Below are positions 11,641 to 20,345 of a stretch of 64,000 nucleotides of DNA, one piece after another. This DNA is from Scleroderma bovista (lineage: Eukaryota; Basidiomycota; Agaricomycetes; Boletales; Sclerodermataceae), in the NCBI GenBank assembly GCA_037178675.1, contig JAYMGJ010000166.1:1-64000 (forward strand), given 5' to 3'. A program made the position numbers and the translations under genes. The notes under the pieces were generated by a model. That model worked only from the letters and a program-made list of their open reading frames with translations, ran no database searches and was not told the origin of the DNA. The stretch's first letter is position 1, and each line of letters opens with the position of its first letter.

Positions 11641-14600
11641 GGTGCAGGATTCCAGACTGCAGAACTGAGCGTCGCAAACCGTGAGGGTTTCGGGGATACG
11701 ACTAAATAACGAGTTAAAGTCCGCTTGGGTCATACGAAGTTTTCGAGGGGCAGAGGGGTTTTCTCGGTAAAAGCGCTCGACTACCAGAGGAGAATTCTTT
11801 AAATTCGATGAGGGCTCCCATGTTCTCTCATGTTCTTCGTACCCTTTCCAGTGTACCAAATACTGGAGCTGTCTTTTATAAATACGAGAGGCTACTATAT
11901 AGTCTACTTCGTACTCTTCATCGCGTTCTTCAGAGACATGTACCGGGCCGGGCCGAGACACGGGCTGTCCGGGAAGAGGACCTAAATAAGGTTTAACTCG
12001 AGAAACGTTCACAACCGGGTGAATCCGAAGAGTTTTCGGGAGCTTAAGCTCGACCGCATTCGGGGTTACACGAGTGACCTCATAGGGGCCAATCCACTTC
12101 TCCGTAAGCTTCTTAGAAGCACGATTTAGCATATGAAGGTTGTCCGTAGAAAGCCAAACTTGTTGGCCTACAACATAGTCCGGGGCGGGATTTCTATGCT
12201 TATCCGCCTGAAGCTTCATATTACGTTTTGCCTTCTCAGAAGACTCAACAACTTTATTAAATATGGCGGCAAAGTCTTTAGCCGCTGGGGCTACTGTGTC
12301 GACCGGCTCAACACCCATGCGAGGGGAATAACTCCGGGTAATTCCAAACGGTGAATCAGTGGTCACCTCCGAGACCGTGTTGTTCCAAACGAACTGGGCA
12401 ATCTTGATCCACTTGGCCCATTCGTTCTGACGATCGTTGACGTAGGTTCGGAGATACTGATTAATTTCACGGTTCAACCGCTCCGTTTGACCATCGGTCT
12501 GAGGGTGAAATGCCGTAGACATCTTCCTTTTAACGCCTAAGAGTCTATACAACTCCCCCAGGAAGTTGCTTGCAAAGACCGATCCGCGGTCTGACACGAC
12601 GGAAGACGGGAGTCCATGCTGACACCAGACATGATCTCTAAATAACTCAGCGGTTGACAAGGCGGTTTCTTCCTTGGTGCAAGGTACAAACACGACCTCC
12701 TTGGAGAACCGATCAACCACGACTAATATATAATTGTAACCGAGGGATTCCGGCATCTCGGTAAAGTCCATAGTGACATCAAGCCACGGGCCGCTAGGGG
12801 TAGGTAGAGGGATAAGACTTCCAGAAGTCTTTTGATTCGACACCTTGGACTGTTGGCACTTTTGACAGTGCTTTACGTAGGTTTGAATCTGCTCTTTCAT
12901 CCCTTTCCAAGAATAATGCTTCCGGAGCGCGTTATACGTAGCTTTTACTCCTTTATGACCAGCAACAGGAGTATCGTGAAAGTTCGTAACGAGCGACTGT
13001 CGCTCTTCGTAAGACTGATCAGTGACGTCGATCAGTTTAATAGATACCGGGTTTAACAGGACCTGGTCCTTGTTATCGTCGGAACTAGATACGTAATGGT
13101 CTGATCGCCTGCTAAGCGGATCTGCAACGTGCATCTGGGTTCCCTTTTTATAGATAAGCGAATAGTTAAACCGCGTCATCCACATCTGCCAGCGCGCTTG
13201 GCGCTTTGACAAGTTCTGTGACTTGGTGAAGTACGTTAAATTATGATGGTCCGTGTAGATCTCAAAGGCATAAGGAGTGGCCTCGAGATAATGGCGCCAG
13301 GCCTCAGTTGCTTTTATAATGGCCAGCATTTCTTTATCGTGAATAGGATAATTTCGTTCTGGAGGTGTCATGGAATGTGACATGTACGCTACGGGTCTGA
13401 ATTCGCCGTCTTCGCACTTCACGGATATCACTCCCCCGACGGCGAACTCAGACGCATCGGTTTCGAGGCGGAATTCGCGGTCCTGGTCAGGGTACTGAAG
13501 TACCGGAGCACGAGTAAAGGCAGCTTTCAAAGCTTCAAACGCAGCGCGTTCCTTTTCTCCGAAGTTAAATACCGTATCTTTACACGTAAGGTCCGTCATG
13601 GGTCTAGCCATGATCGCATAATCTTTAATGAAACGTCTATAGAAATTGCCGAGGCCTAAGAACGCGCGAACCTGCTTTACGTTCGTTGGCTCAGGCCATT
13701 TCAAAATAGCATTAACTTTTTCAGGGTCCATTTTGATACCATCCCGTGACACGATCATACCGAGGAAGTCGACTTCGGTGACTCTGAAGCGACACTTCTC
13801 TGGTTTAACAAACAAGTCGTTATCACGTAAACGTTTCAAAACTTCCAGCACAATTCCATCATGCTTTTCCTGATCGTCTGTGTCCGTAAATATCATAAGG
13901 TCATCGATATACACCACGCAGACATCCGACATATCATGGAAGATTTCATTCATCATCTTCTGGAATGTCGCGGGTGAATTACAGAGACCGAAATACATAA
14001 CTAACGGCTCGAAAGCCCCTTTGTGCGTTACAAACGCAGCTTTCCACTCATCGCCTTCGCGAATCCTCACATTGTTATAACCCCACCGAAGGTCCATTTT
14101 CGTGAAGAGTTTACAACCCTTAAGCTTGTCAACAAGCTGAGAGATCAGCGGCAGCGGATAGTTATTTTTAATCGTCCAGTCGTTTACGTAACGGTAATCC
14201 TGTACCATGCGCTTCTTGCCGTCCTTTTTCGGGATAAAGAAGACCGGTGACGTCTGTTGACTAACAGAAGGCCGAATGTATCCTTTAGCGAGTTGATCAT
14301 TAAGGAACGATTCGACTTCTTTTTGTTCATCAACAGAGAGCGGGATAAGTCTTCCCTTTTTGGGCGGGAAGTCTTCTTTTAGATCAATTCCATGATCCCA
14401 AGGTTTTCTTAGCGGCATGCGCTCTGACGACTTTTTACTAAATACATCTAGGAATTCCCAGTACTCTTTAGGAACCTGCTTCTGAGCTTCTTCTAGGGTC
14501 GACTCATCGATAGTGACCTTTGACTCATGAGCTTTCAAAGCTTGTACCCAAGTTTCCTGAGATTCATTTTCTCGTAATAACTTAGCAAAGCGTGTTTCCA

Positions 14601-15369
14601 AAAGCGACTTGCACTCTGGAGGGCACCTAGTTAAATTAACTTTGCCTGTTATCCAATCTATATCGGGGTTGTGCTTCTGAAGCCAGGTGTGGCCAAGGAT
14701 AAGCGGCACTTTTCCAAGGCACGTGACGGCACACCACAGCTTTTCAGCATGTTTCCCAATACCGACTGTTAACAATACATAATGCGTGATGTCACCCTCC
14801 TGATTCCTAGTGCCATCTACGTTAAGCACCGGGACGGGTTTTACCAGCTTAGATAACTGAAGTCGTCGATCAAGAGCCCAGCTCTTGTCAACAAAACAAC
14901 CAGTAGCGCCGCTGTCTAGCAGAGCGTCTACTTTAATAGTATTAAGCGGTCCGCGGATGCAGACCGGTACCGTCACTTCACGTTCCATTGTGAAGGACCT
15001 CCGTAAGTCCATGAGAACTTCCAAGTTGCCGGCGGGACTTTCCGGTTCCTTAGATGCCAAAGAAGGAGAAGAAATATTTTTATTCAATCGGGAATTAAGC
15101 ACGCTCGATTTTACTTCCGGCGCCGAGCCCTTTGCAGGGACCCCTTTAGAAGGTGTAGTACAGTCCGAGTCACAGTCCATAGTATCAACAGACAACACAG
15201 AGTAACGAGAAGGAGAAACAGAAACAGGAGAAACTACCGAAGACACTTTCTTGTGGGTTTTCGCTATTTTTGTACGTAACAAAGCAATGCGGTATTTAAA
15301 TATTTCCTGCACTGCAGGCGTAGTAGCGCAAGAAAGTCTATAGTCCAGAATACGTACAGCTAAGTCCAA
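11638..15369 (-). CDS. pol: chromovirus Pol: protease, reverse transcriptase, RNase H, integrase, chromodomain
   Basis: Polyprotein of 1243 residues counted from the first in-frame ATG; the frame stays open upstream to the frameshift site at 15423. Order of domains: aspartic protease with LDSGATGCFVD (about residue 150), reverse transcriptase with YIDD in the catalytic loop, RNase H with TDASEFAVGGV, and integrase with an HHCC zinc motif (GHKG...HCQKCQ). The DDE core residues are seen in MDFTEMP, VSDRGSVF and the QTDGQTERLNRE block. A GPY/F-like module (WIGPYEV) and a C-terminal chromodomain with YLVHWKGYEEHERTWEP follow. No stop or frameshift interrupts it. The chromodomain probably tethers integration to modified histones. 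Translation most likely depends on the -1 slip described at 15381-15423 rather than on the internal ATG. Confidence 0.97.
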   Translation of the reverse strand: MDLAVRILDYRLSCATTPAVQEIFKYRIALLRTKIAKTHKKVSSVVSPVSVSPSRYSVLSVDTMDCDSDCTTPSKGVPAKGSAPEVKSSVLNSRLNKNISSPSLASKEPESPAGNLEVLMDLRRSFTMEREVTVPVCIRGPLNTIKVDALLDSGATGCFVDKSWALDRRLQLSKLVKPVPVLNVDGTRNQEGDITHYVLLTVGIGKHAEKLWCAVTCLGKVPLILGHTWLQKHNPDIDWITGKVNLTRCPPECKSLLETRFAKLLRENESQETWVQALKAHESKVTIDESTLEEAQKQVPKEYWEFLDVFSKKSSERMPLRKPWDHGIDLKEDFPPKKGRLIPLSVDEQKEVESFLNDQLAKGYIRPSVSQQTSPVFFIPKKDGKKRMVQDYRYVNDWTIKNNYPLPLISQLVDKLKGCKLFTKMDLRWGYNNVRIREGDEWKAAFVTHKGAFEPLVMYFGLCNSPATFQKMMNEIFHDMSDVCVVYIDDLMIFTDTDDQEKHDGIVLEVLKRLRDNDLFVKPEKCRFRVTEVDFLGMIVSRDGIKMDPEKVNAILKWPEPTNVKQVRAFLGLGNFYRRFIKDYAIMARPMTDLTCKDTVFNFGEKERAAFEALKAAFTRAPVLQYPDQDREFRLETDASEFAVGGVISVKCEDGEFRPVAYMSHSMTPPERNYPIHDKEMLAIIKATEAWRHYLEATPYAFEIYTDHHNLTYFTKSQNLSKRQARWQMWMTRFNYSLIYKKGTQMHVADPLSRRSDHYVSSSDDNKDQVLLNPVSIKLIDVTDQSYEERQSLVTNFHDTPVAGHKGVKATYNALRKHYSWKGMKEQIQTYVKHCQKCQQSKVSNQKTSGSLIPLPTPSGPWLDVTMDFTEMPESLGYNYILVVVDRFSKEVVFVPCTKEETALSTAELFRDHVWCQHGLPSSVVSDRGSVFASNFLGELYRLLGVKRKMSTAFHPQTDGQTERLNREINQYLRTYVNDRQNEWAKWIKIAQFVWNNTVSEVTTDSPFGITRSYSPRMGVEPVDTVAPAAKDFAAIFNKVVESSEKAKRNMKLQADKHRNPAPDYVVGQQVWLSTDNLHMLNRASKKLTEKWIGPYEVTRVTPNAVELKLPKTLRIHPVVNVSRVKPYLGPLPGQPVSRPGPVHVSEERDEEYEVDYIVASRIYKRQLQYLVHWKGYEEHERTWEPSSNLKNSPLVVERFYRENPSAPRKLRMTQADFNSLFSRIPETLTVCDAQFCSLESCT

Positions 15370-15380
15370 TGAAGACTCGA

Positions 15381-15423
15381 GAGCGAGGATGCCCGTTTTA
15401 TCCTCACTCTTTAGTCTTTTAAA
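15381..15423 (-). promoter_or_regulatory. programmed -1 ribosomal frameshift signal between gag and pol
   Basis: On the minus strand, in the gag frame, the heptamer T TTA AAA (15423-15417) lies one codon before the gag stop TAA. Slipping back one base enters exactly the pol frame, which is open from there. After a 6-nt spacer (GACTAA) the sequence can fold into an 11-bp stem with one G-U pair (15410-15400 with 15390-15380) and a 9-nt loop. Slippery site, spacer and stem-loop match the canonical layout; activity is inferred. Confidence 0.8.
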
Positions 15424-16409
15424 TCCCTGAAGAACGCCTGCATTTCTGCAAATGTCATTCCTCTTACCGCATTTAGCCGGTCATCCTCCGGCTGGGCTTG
15501 CGTTGCCCGTGCTTGTGGTTGCCCACGACGAGGGCGGCGCGGCTTTGTGCACTCACGTGCAATGTGGCCAAATAATTGGCAATTGTAGCATTGGGGCCCT
15601 TTACCCCTTTGCTGGTTCACTTCAACGGCACCTATGTCCATGGGAACACCACTCCCCGATGCGGTTGAAGACGAATATGATTGGCTCTGGTAATACCGGG
15701 CAGAGCCTTGCCCTTGGAGGTTGATGAGGAAGAGTTCCTGGGCTCTTCCCATCGCACGAGCAGAGTTTGCGAGTCGCTCGTAGGTGTCTCGTCGCATTCC
15801 CTGTATGTAGATTTGCTCCAAGAGTTTCCTCTGGAGCGCGCGTTCGAGCAGGTCACGGGCGTATTCATCTCCACAGCCCCCTTGGTTCTTGAGCGCCTCG
15901 AACTGCGCTAAGAAGTCGTCAATTCTCTGCCTCGGGCCTTGCCTAAGACGGAGAAGTTGGGCACGTGCCCACTCGGCGTTGTTTCCAGGGAGAAAGAACC
16001 TCTCTATCTCCTCTGCGAAGTCATCCCAGGCGGGCCAGGCCGGGGGGGGCGGGAGCTGTCCGGCCGGGACGGGCGGGGCGTTGGCCTGGGCCTGGGCTGC
16101 TGCCATGCAGCTATCCAGACGGACCTGAGCCCACCGACCAGCTTTCGGGCCAGTGAGCCGGGAGAGAACTGCGGCGGTAACCTGGGCGTCATTTGTCCCC
16201 TCCATCGCGATCTGTAACCAAATCTTGATCTTAGACCACCACTCGTGGAACTTCTGAGGGGAGCCATCGTAACTCCCGGGATCTGCGACCACCTTCTTGC
16301 GCGGCGGCGGTGCAGGGTGAGGCTGTGCAGCCGCAAGGGCCGCGATATGTGCCTGGAGGTCAATTTGCCCCTGGACAAGCTGTCCGAGGAGCTGGTTAAG
16401 GTCTGCCAT
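15411..16409 (-). CDS. gag: chromovirus Gag with CCHC zinc knuckle
   Basis: A 332-residue capsid/nucleocapsid precursor starting at ATG 16409. An N-terminal helical stretch (LGQLVQGQIDLQAHIAALAA) is followed by a retrotransposon-Gag capsid core with FHEWWSKIKIWL and LLRLRQGPRQRIDDFLAQFEAL. The zinc knuckle CYNCQLFGHIAREC lies at about residues 274-287, and the tail is Arg/Gln-rich. Unlike typical one-ORF chromoviruses, Gag ends in its own stop, and Pol lies in the -1 frame. It would assemble cytoplasmic virus-like particles that package the element RNA. Confidence 0.95.
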   Translation of the reverse strand: MADLNQLLGQLVQGQIDLQAHIAALAAAQPHPAPPPRKKVVADPGSYDGSPQKFHEWWSKIKIWLQIAMEGTNDAQVTAAVLSRLTGPKAGRWAQVRLDSCMAAAQAQANAPPVPAGQLPPPPAWPAWDDFAEEIERFFLPGNNAEWARAQLLRLRQGPRQRIDDFLAQFEALKNQGGCGDEYARDLLERALQRKLLEQIYIQGMRRDTYERLANSARAMGRAQELFLINLQGQGSARYYQSQSYSSSTASGSGVPMDIGAVEVNQQRGKGPQCYNCQLFGHIARECTKPRRPRRGQPQARATQAQPEDDRLNAVRGMTFAEMQAFFRDLKD

Positions 16410-17207
16410 GAGGACCTAGTAGGGGTGGAGGCGGGAATAGGGGGTAGGTCTTTGTCTAACCGGTCGAAGACGGGAGGACCGGAACGTGCGGCGGCGAGCG
16501 AGCGGGAGGTTTGGCAGGGGCGGAACAGGAAGGGAACGGTGGAAGCCGAGGAGGACTTGGATTTCGAAGTCGCTGACAAGGCGACTGTAGGCGGCAACGG
16601 CGTTAGTGAACTGGAACTCCTCTTCGATTGCTGACTCCCTTTCTTGTACTTTAACAAGGGTGTCAGGGCGGGGACCGTAGATAATCGCCAAGCGCTCTTG
16701 TTGCGCTTCGACGAGGTGACGAGGGAACTGGTAAGGTATGGTGGTAGCGTAAGGGGTGACGTAGGAGTAAGGTTACTTCTGGGACTAGATCCCCACAGTT
16801 GTTCCGCTAAACTAAGCGTAAGACTCTGTTCGCCTGTCGCGCTCGCCGGGTCAGGGCAGTGGCACAGCTATGCAGAGAACAAACGGCTAGCGGCTGCAGA
16901 TCACAGGGTCTACCTCTGCACGGACGCAGGAACTACGGAGTACGTATGTCTCAATCGCCTTGAGGCTGCGAACCTCTCTTGAACGGGCGCCGACCTTCAG
17001 ACACCAGGCACGACCCTGGGCTGGTGTACAGTACGTAAAGGTAGCGGTGCTAAAACTTCCCAATGCCGAAGCACTACGGGAACGGCACTAAAGGCTGGCC
17101 GTGAACGAAACAGAAGGTACGAAGGTGAAGCTCCTTAACCCTGGAGTCCGGGTATAGTTTCCTTATAAGGCTAGGAGAGCGCGTAGTAGAGCGAGTAAGA
17201 TGTATAG
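16410..17207. other. leader of the chromovirus (untranslated)
   Basis: About 0.8 kb between the primer-binding region and the gag start. Minus-strand frames here overlap gag out of frame and are not supported as genes. It presumably holds the RNA packaging signal. Confidence 0.6.
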
Positions 17208-17218
17208 ATTCGAGCTCA
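17208..17218 (-). promoter_or_regulatory. primer-binding site suited to self-priming
   Basis: Two bases inside the 5' LTR the minus strand reads TGAGCTCGAAT. It does not begin with the TGG expected for a tRNA primer. It is exactly complementary to ATTCGAGCTCA, which occurs in the LTR at 17323-17313 just downstream of a TATA box. The 3' end of that primer would point into the LTR, the correct geometry. Confidence 0.65.
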
Positions 17219-17220
17219 GG

Positions 17221-17591
17221 TGAGATGACCCTAGGCAGAACACCTAAGACCCAACTACACGCGAGACTCTGAGAGGAAATAGGACGCGAGGATCTAGAGC
17301 AATAACCCAAGATGAGCTCGAATGGGGAGCCTCTGGGTGCTGGATTGCACGGTATATATACTACTATACATGAGGGCTACGCGAGGCTATCCATGAGGCT
17401 ACGTGCAGGTAAAAGGCTATGTAATGACATCACTGTGGAGCTAAGGCTATGCGTAATGATGTCAAGGGTGGCAGCGTGTACAGCACGAGGTACAGGTCTA
17501 GACTAGGTAGATAAGATAGAGGCTGTACACTAAGATAAGATAAACGCTATCTAATCGCAGATTAGATAAGACAAAAAGTTGGACCGTAACA
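17221..17591 (-). repeat. 5' LTR of the chromovirus (371 bp)
   Basis: Duplicate of the LTR at 11256. It is followed by TCCTC (17592-17596), the second copy of the target duplication. Confidence 0.95.
17323..17360 (-). promoter_or_regulatory. TATA box and predicted transcription start in the 5' LTR
   Basis: On the minus strand TATATATA (17360-17353) precedes the bases ATTCGAGCTCA, which begin at 17323, by about 30 bp. That is a normal TATA-to-start distance and would make those bases the 5' end of the element RNA. Confidence 0.55.
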
Positions 17592-18002
17592 TCCTCATCT
17601 AGTATGCCTCGTCGCTCAAAACACCTATGCACAAAGGGTAAGTGCTCTGGTTGAGGCAGACCAATATCTAACTATTGTTCAATGGTTGTAGGTATCACTT
17701 GTGCTACCAAGCCATCTACCTCAGCTGCCATTGATGTCACTATGGATGTCATCAATCTGACTACTAGTGAAGACTCTGACGACATTGGGTCTGATATTTT
17801 TCTCCCCTTTTCATCCCCTTCACCACCATACACACCAGATGGCATCATCACATCAGCAAGTACTCCTGTAAATGACCTCCCTCAGACTACTGTTCGCACT
17901 CCCACCCCTATTGCGAGCCCTGCTCATCCACCTCCCTCGGGCTCATTCCAAATGGACGAGTCGGTTAATCCATGGAAGGTGAATCGTGAATTTCGTTTTT
18001 AA

Positions 18003-18346
18003 TTGCACATAGACATTTTCCCTTGTTTGCATATATACCTTATTTTTATCCTGTCACTCCTTTCATCCTATCACACTTGCCTGACTATTCCAGTGACACC
18101 CATACAATTTCTTATAATAATTAATTTTTTCTAGTTTTCCATATTTACGACCACCCACTTATAGCACAAAACCTATCTCACAGTTACTACTAGCTTTCTT
18201 TAATAAATTTATTTCTTGTAACTCATGTGTGATCACAAGGGGAATACTACTAGCATTCTTTATATGGTCGCTGACTTAGAAAGTTAATAGTAGTAGACTC
18301 AACTTTGTATGCAGCATAAAAACTAGTTTGCATTCGGTGTAAATAG
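18003..18346. other. 3' region of the AT-hook gene, AT-rich
   Basis: No coding sequence is seen. Just inside the right TIR there is at least one further copy of the subterminal GCATTCGGTGTAAATAG unit. Confidence 0.4.
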
Positions 18347-18496
18347 TTTGTATTCAGCATAAATCATTTGCATTCGGCATAAATAGTTTGCATTCGGTGT
18401 AAATAGATTGTATTCGGCATAAATCATTTGTAATCATTTCGGGGTAAATAGATATGTATTCAGGGTAAATAATATTTGTACAAATCGAACTTCATA
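18347..18496 (-). repeat. right terminal inverted repeat (150 bp)
   Basis: Inverted copy of 7011-7160 with two visible mismatches, followed by GGGGCG at 18497-18502. Confidence 0.9.
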
Positions 18497-18502
18497 GGGG
18501 CG

Positions 18503-18915
18503 ACGAATCTTGGACTGGCTGTTGGCCATTTGTGTGACAGGAATATAGGAAATTGTGATTTTTCGCTCTTAGAAACGAAAGCGAGCAAACGATATGTAGG
18601 CGCCCGTCTCGACAGCACTGGGCGTCGCTGCGTGAGATAAATGTGGATATAAAATAAAGTAGGCCCCCAGGGTGCAAGGTGGTCATTCGGATGATTCAAC
18701 AAATATCTCCACTCCGCTTATCTCCCTAGAATCAGTGCTTCAGGGAACGGCTATCTTCCTCTAACGTAGAGTCTGGCTTTGGGAAACTAGTGCTTCAGCG
18801 ACCCTTATCAGCAGGCAATCTCCATCTCGAACATCGCATAAAAACCAGCGCAAGGCAGATATCCCGTCCAGCAATACCCCGCACTTGCTCAGCGTCGCTT
18901 CAACTTGTGAAGGCT
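18503..18915. other. original upstream flank of the NACHT-WD40 gene / 5' flank of zinc-finger gene 1
   Basis: If the TIR element were removed, this sequence would abut the NACHT-WD40 5' region at 7004. From about 18700 it resembles 25860-25940, the 5' flank of zinc-finger gene 3. Confidence 0.45.
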
Positions 18916-19344
18916 ATGAATCACGACAACTACTCTTCGTAAGTTATGCTTCCCCCGTGCGCTGTTTCATTCAAGGCTCACGCTACAATACAGCCTCTCC
19001 ACCTCGCTTTATGGCGCTATAGGGTCCACATATACCCACCCAGAAGTATGTGTTCAGTCTTCCTTTTTGCACTGTAGGGTATTGAAGTCTGTACATTATG
19101 CCCATAGAACCACACTTGTAACTTCTACCGACCGTGTCAGCTCCCCAACAACCATGAAGGAAATTGTGGGGAGCCCATTTCCTGCGACACATTATCTGCC
19201 CACCTCCGTGACTTTCATGGAATTGTCAATTTGCAACACTTGGGTCAGGCCGTCTGCCAGTGGACAGGCTGCGAGAGGACATTGGCGAGCCACAATATTG
19301 TTCGCCATATTCGCGCGAAGCACCTATCTCACTCCCGTCAGTGA
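18916..19344 (+). CDS. small double C2H2-like zinc-binding protein, copy 1
   Basis: Three exons (18916-18938, 18994-19045, 19108-19344) with consensus introns give a 103-residue protein. The final exon carries two Cys/His groups. The first is CNFYRPC, then CGEPISC and HLRDFH. The second is CQWTGC, then H-x4-H-x4-H in SHNIVRHIRAKH. Spacing C-x4-C...H-x4-H suggests zinc-finger-like folds, possibly DNA- or RNA-binding, but I do not recognise a named family. In the second group the Arg seen in the paralogues at ARHN is Ser. Its 3' neighbour is a convergent ERG26-like fragment, an arrangement repeated at 25941-28401. No membrane or signal sequence is present. Function is unknown. Confidence 0.6.
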
Positions 19345-19903
19345 TCACACTACGCAAGGAAAGATCCAATCACAGAAGATTCTCATGGCTCCATTCCACG
19401 ATCCTGCCTCTTGTTTGTCATGTTTTGCGTTTCCCCCTATCACTGATCTGTTACTCGTGCTATGTGCATCTATGCATTTTCTACTTTGGCTATATTCGTT
19501 TTTGCTGTCGTATTCCATACTTGCTTCTCTTTGCTACGTTGTCCGACTCTTCCCATTTGTACATATCTACATGTATACTCACCCCTCCCTGACCTTCCAA
19601 ACCTAGCACCAAACCAACTTGTATGTAAATCCAGAATGTAACTTGCAGAGTACATTGCCCATTGTTTTCTGTTCACCCATTCTCGGTCCCAGACGTTTTG
19701 GGTATCCGACGTCACTCGAACAAGACACAAGCATTACCCAGAACAAGCACTACGTGCCCGGATGAATCCTGTTTCCTAGAATGGCTGGTGTCGCGACATG
19801 AAATGTACGGATGTGCCATCTAAGTCACATGAAAGTATGATGGATGACAAGGCCATGCAACACCCACCATCTATGACCACCCACTTTCCGCCTTGAATGC
19901 ACA
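19345..19903. other. intergenic, duplicated at about 26363-26990
   Basis: Pyrimidine-rich sequence after zinc-finger gene 1. The open frames here have close counterparts after zinc-finger gene 3, but frames and stops are not conserved, so I read it as duplicated 3' flank. Confidence 0.45.
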
Positions 19904-20345
19904 TCAGTAGTTGGCACGAACATCATGCAGTGCACTTACCTCGACCATCTGCTTCACGCCCTTCTGTAGCCCAACCTCAGGCTCATATCCCAGTACGCGT
20001 CGTGCCTTCTCGATATTATGGTACCGCTGCGAGCAGGTATACGATACCATACCTGTACCGTGTGAACAGAGCAGGATGTCCTTGCCAATAATCGCAGACC
20101 AGCATTCGCTCAAAAGGCCAAGAACCATCCCCAGCGAGCGGGACATCACCCACGGCTCACGCGCTGCCCGCTTCCTTGCTTCCTCCGTGGGCGGGTCGAG
20201 CGCTAGCCACACGAGACGCATGAAGTCCCAGAAATACACAGGCTCGCCGTTGGTAATGAAGAATATTGCCTCGCCGGCGACGCATAAAGGCCTCGTTGGA
20301 GCGAGGGAGAGTGCATCCTCGGAGAACTGGCAAGAATAGTAGGCC
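19904..20345 (-). pseudogene. 3' fragment of an ERG26-like sterol dehydrogenase gene
   Basis: Matches the C-terminal third of the gene at 26989-28401, with the shared stretches FITNGEPVYFWDFMRLVWLAL, YTCSQRYHNIEKARRVLGYEPEVG and KGVK.MVEVSAL. The region upstream of the shared QFSEDALSLAP segment is missing, so the NAD-binding domain and active site are absent. Small insertions relative to the other copy (GEAIFFITNG, and IGKDILLC in place of IGKEALF) also mark decay. It lies convergent to zinc-finger gene 1 and probably arose with it in one segmental duplication. Confidence 0.8.

Larger units (their letters stand above)
11256..17591 (-). mobile_element. Ty3/Gypsy chromovirus, complete, 6336 bp
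   Basis: Full-length element transcribed on the minus strand. The 5' LTR is 17221-17591, the leader 16410-17220, gag 15411-16409, pol 11638 to about 15423, the polypurine tract 11627-11640 and the 3' LTR 11256-11626. The integrase ends in a chromodomain, placing it among chromoviruses. The LTRs have equal length and I see no difference between them. Both long reading frames are intact, so it is a recent and probably still functional copy. It sits in exon 5 of the AT-hook gene of the older TIR element. Confidence 0.95.
9933..18002 (+). pseudogene. AT-hook protein gene of the TIR element, split by a Gypsy insertion
   Basis: Six exons, each with consensus junctions and matching phase: 9933-10262, 10312-10386, 10448-10699, 10750-10942, 11000-11255 resuming at 17597-17637, and 17692-18002. 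Their sum is 1458 nt, a 485-residue protein with one stop. Skipping the retrotransposon and one copy of its TCCTC duplication leaves the exon-5 frame unbroken. The N-terminus is Ser-rich and basic. An AT-hook core, RGRPKD, lies at the start of exon 2, followed by acidic stretches (SDVEDEDDFD and a DD/SD-rich region) and a Pro/Ser-rich tail. This suggests a nuclear DNA-binding protein, perhaps recognising the AT-rich TIR repeats. I do not recognise the family. As it stands the gene is disrupted. Confidence 0.7.
7011..18496. mobile_element. large TIR-flanked DNA element carrying two genes and a nested retrotransposon
   Basis: An 11.5-kb unit bounded by 150-bp terminal inverted repeats starting TATGAAGTT and by the 6-bp direct repeat GGGGCG. 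Subtracting the nested Gypsy element and one TCCTC copy leaves about 5.15 kb. That holds two divergent, multi-exon genes: a dioxygenase-like protein on minus (7332-9356) and an AT-hook protein on plus (9933-18002). I find no DDE transposase, helicase, KDZ-type or Plavaka-type transposase motif. Either one of the two proteins is an unrecognised transposase or the element is mobilised in trans. KDZ transposons of Agaricomycetes are known to carry TET/JBP-family genes, which makes that class the first comparison; membership is not shown. Confidence 0.8.

Noticed and set aside
16004..16657. 217-codon minus frame overlapping gag
   Set aside because: Out of frame with a Gag that has clear capsid and zinc-knuckle motifs; GC-rich sequence makes long chance frames likely.
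17200..17220. tRNA-type primer-binding site
   Set aside because: No TGG start and no tRNA 3' end that I recognise; the self-complementary 11-mer explains the site better.
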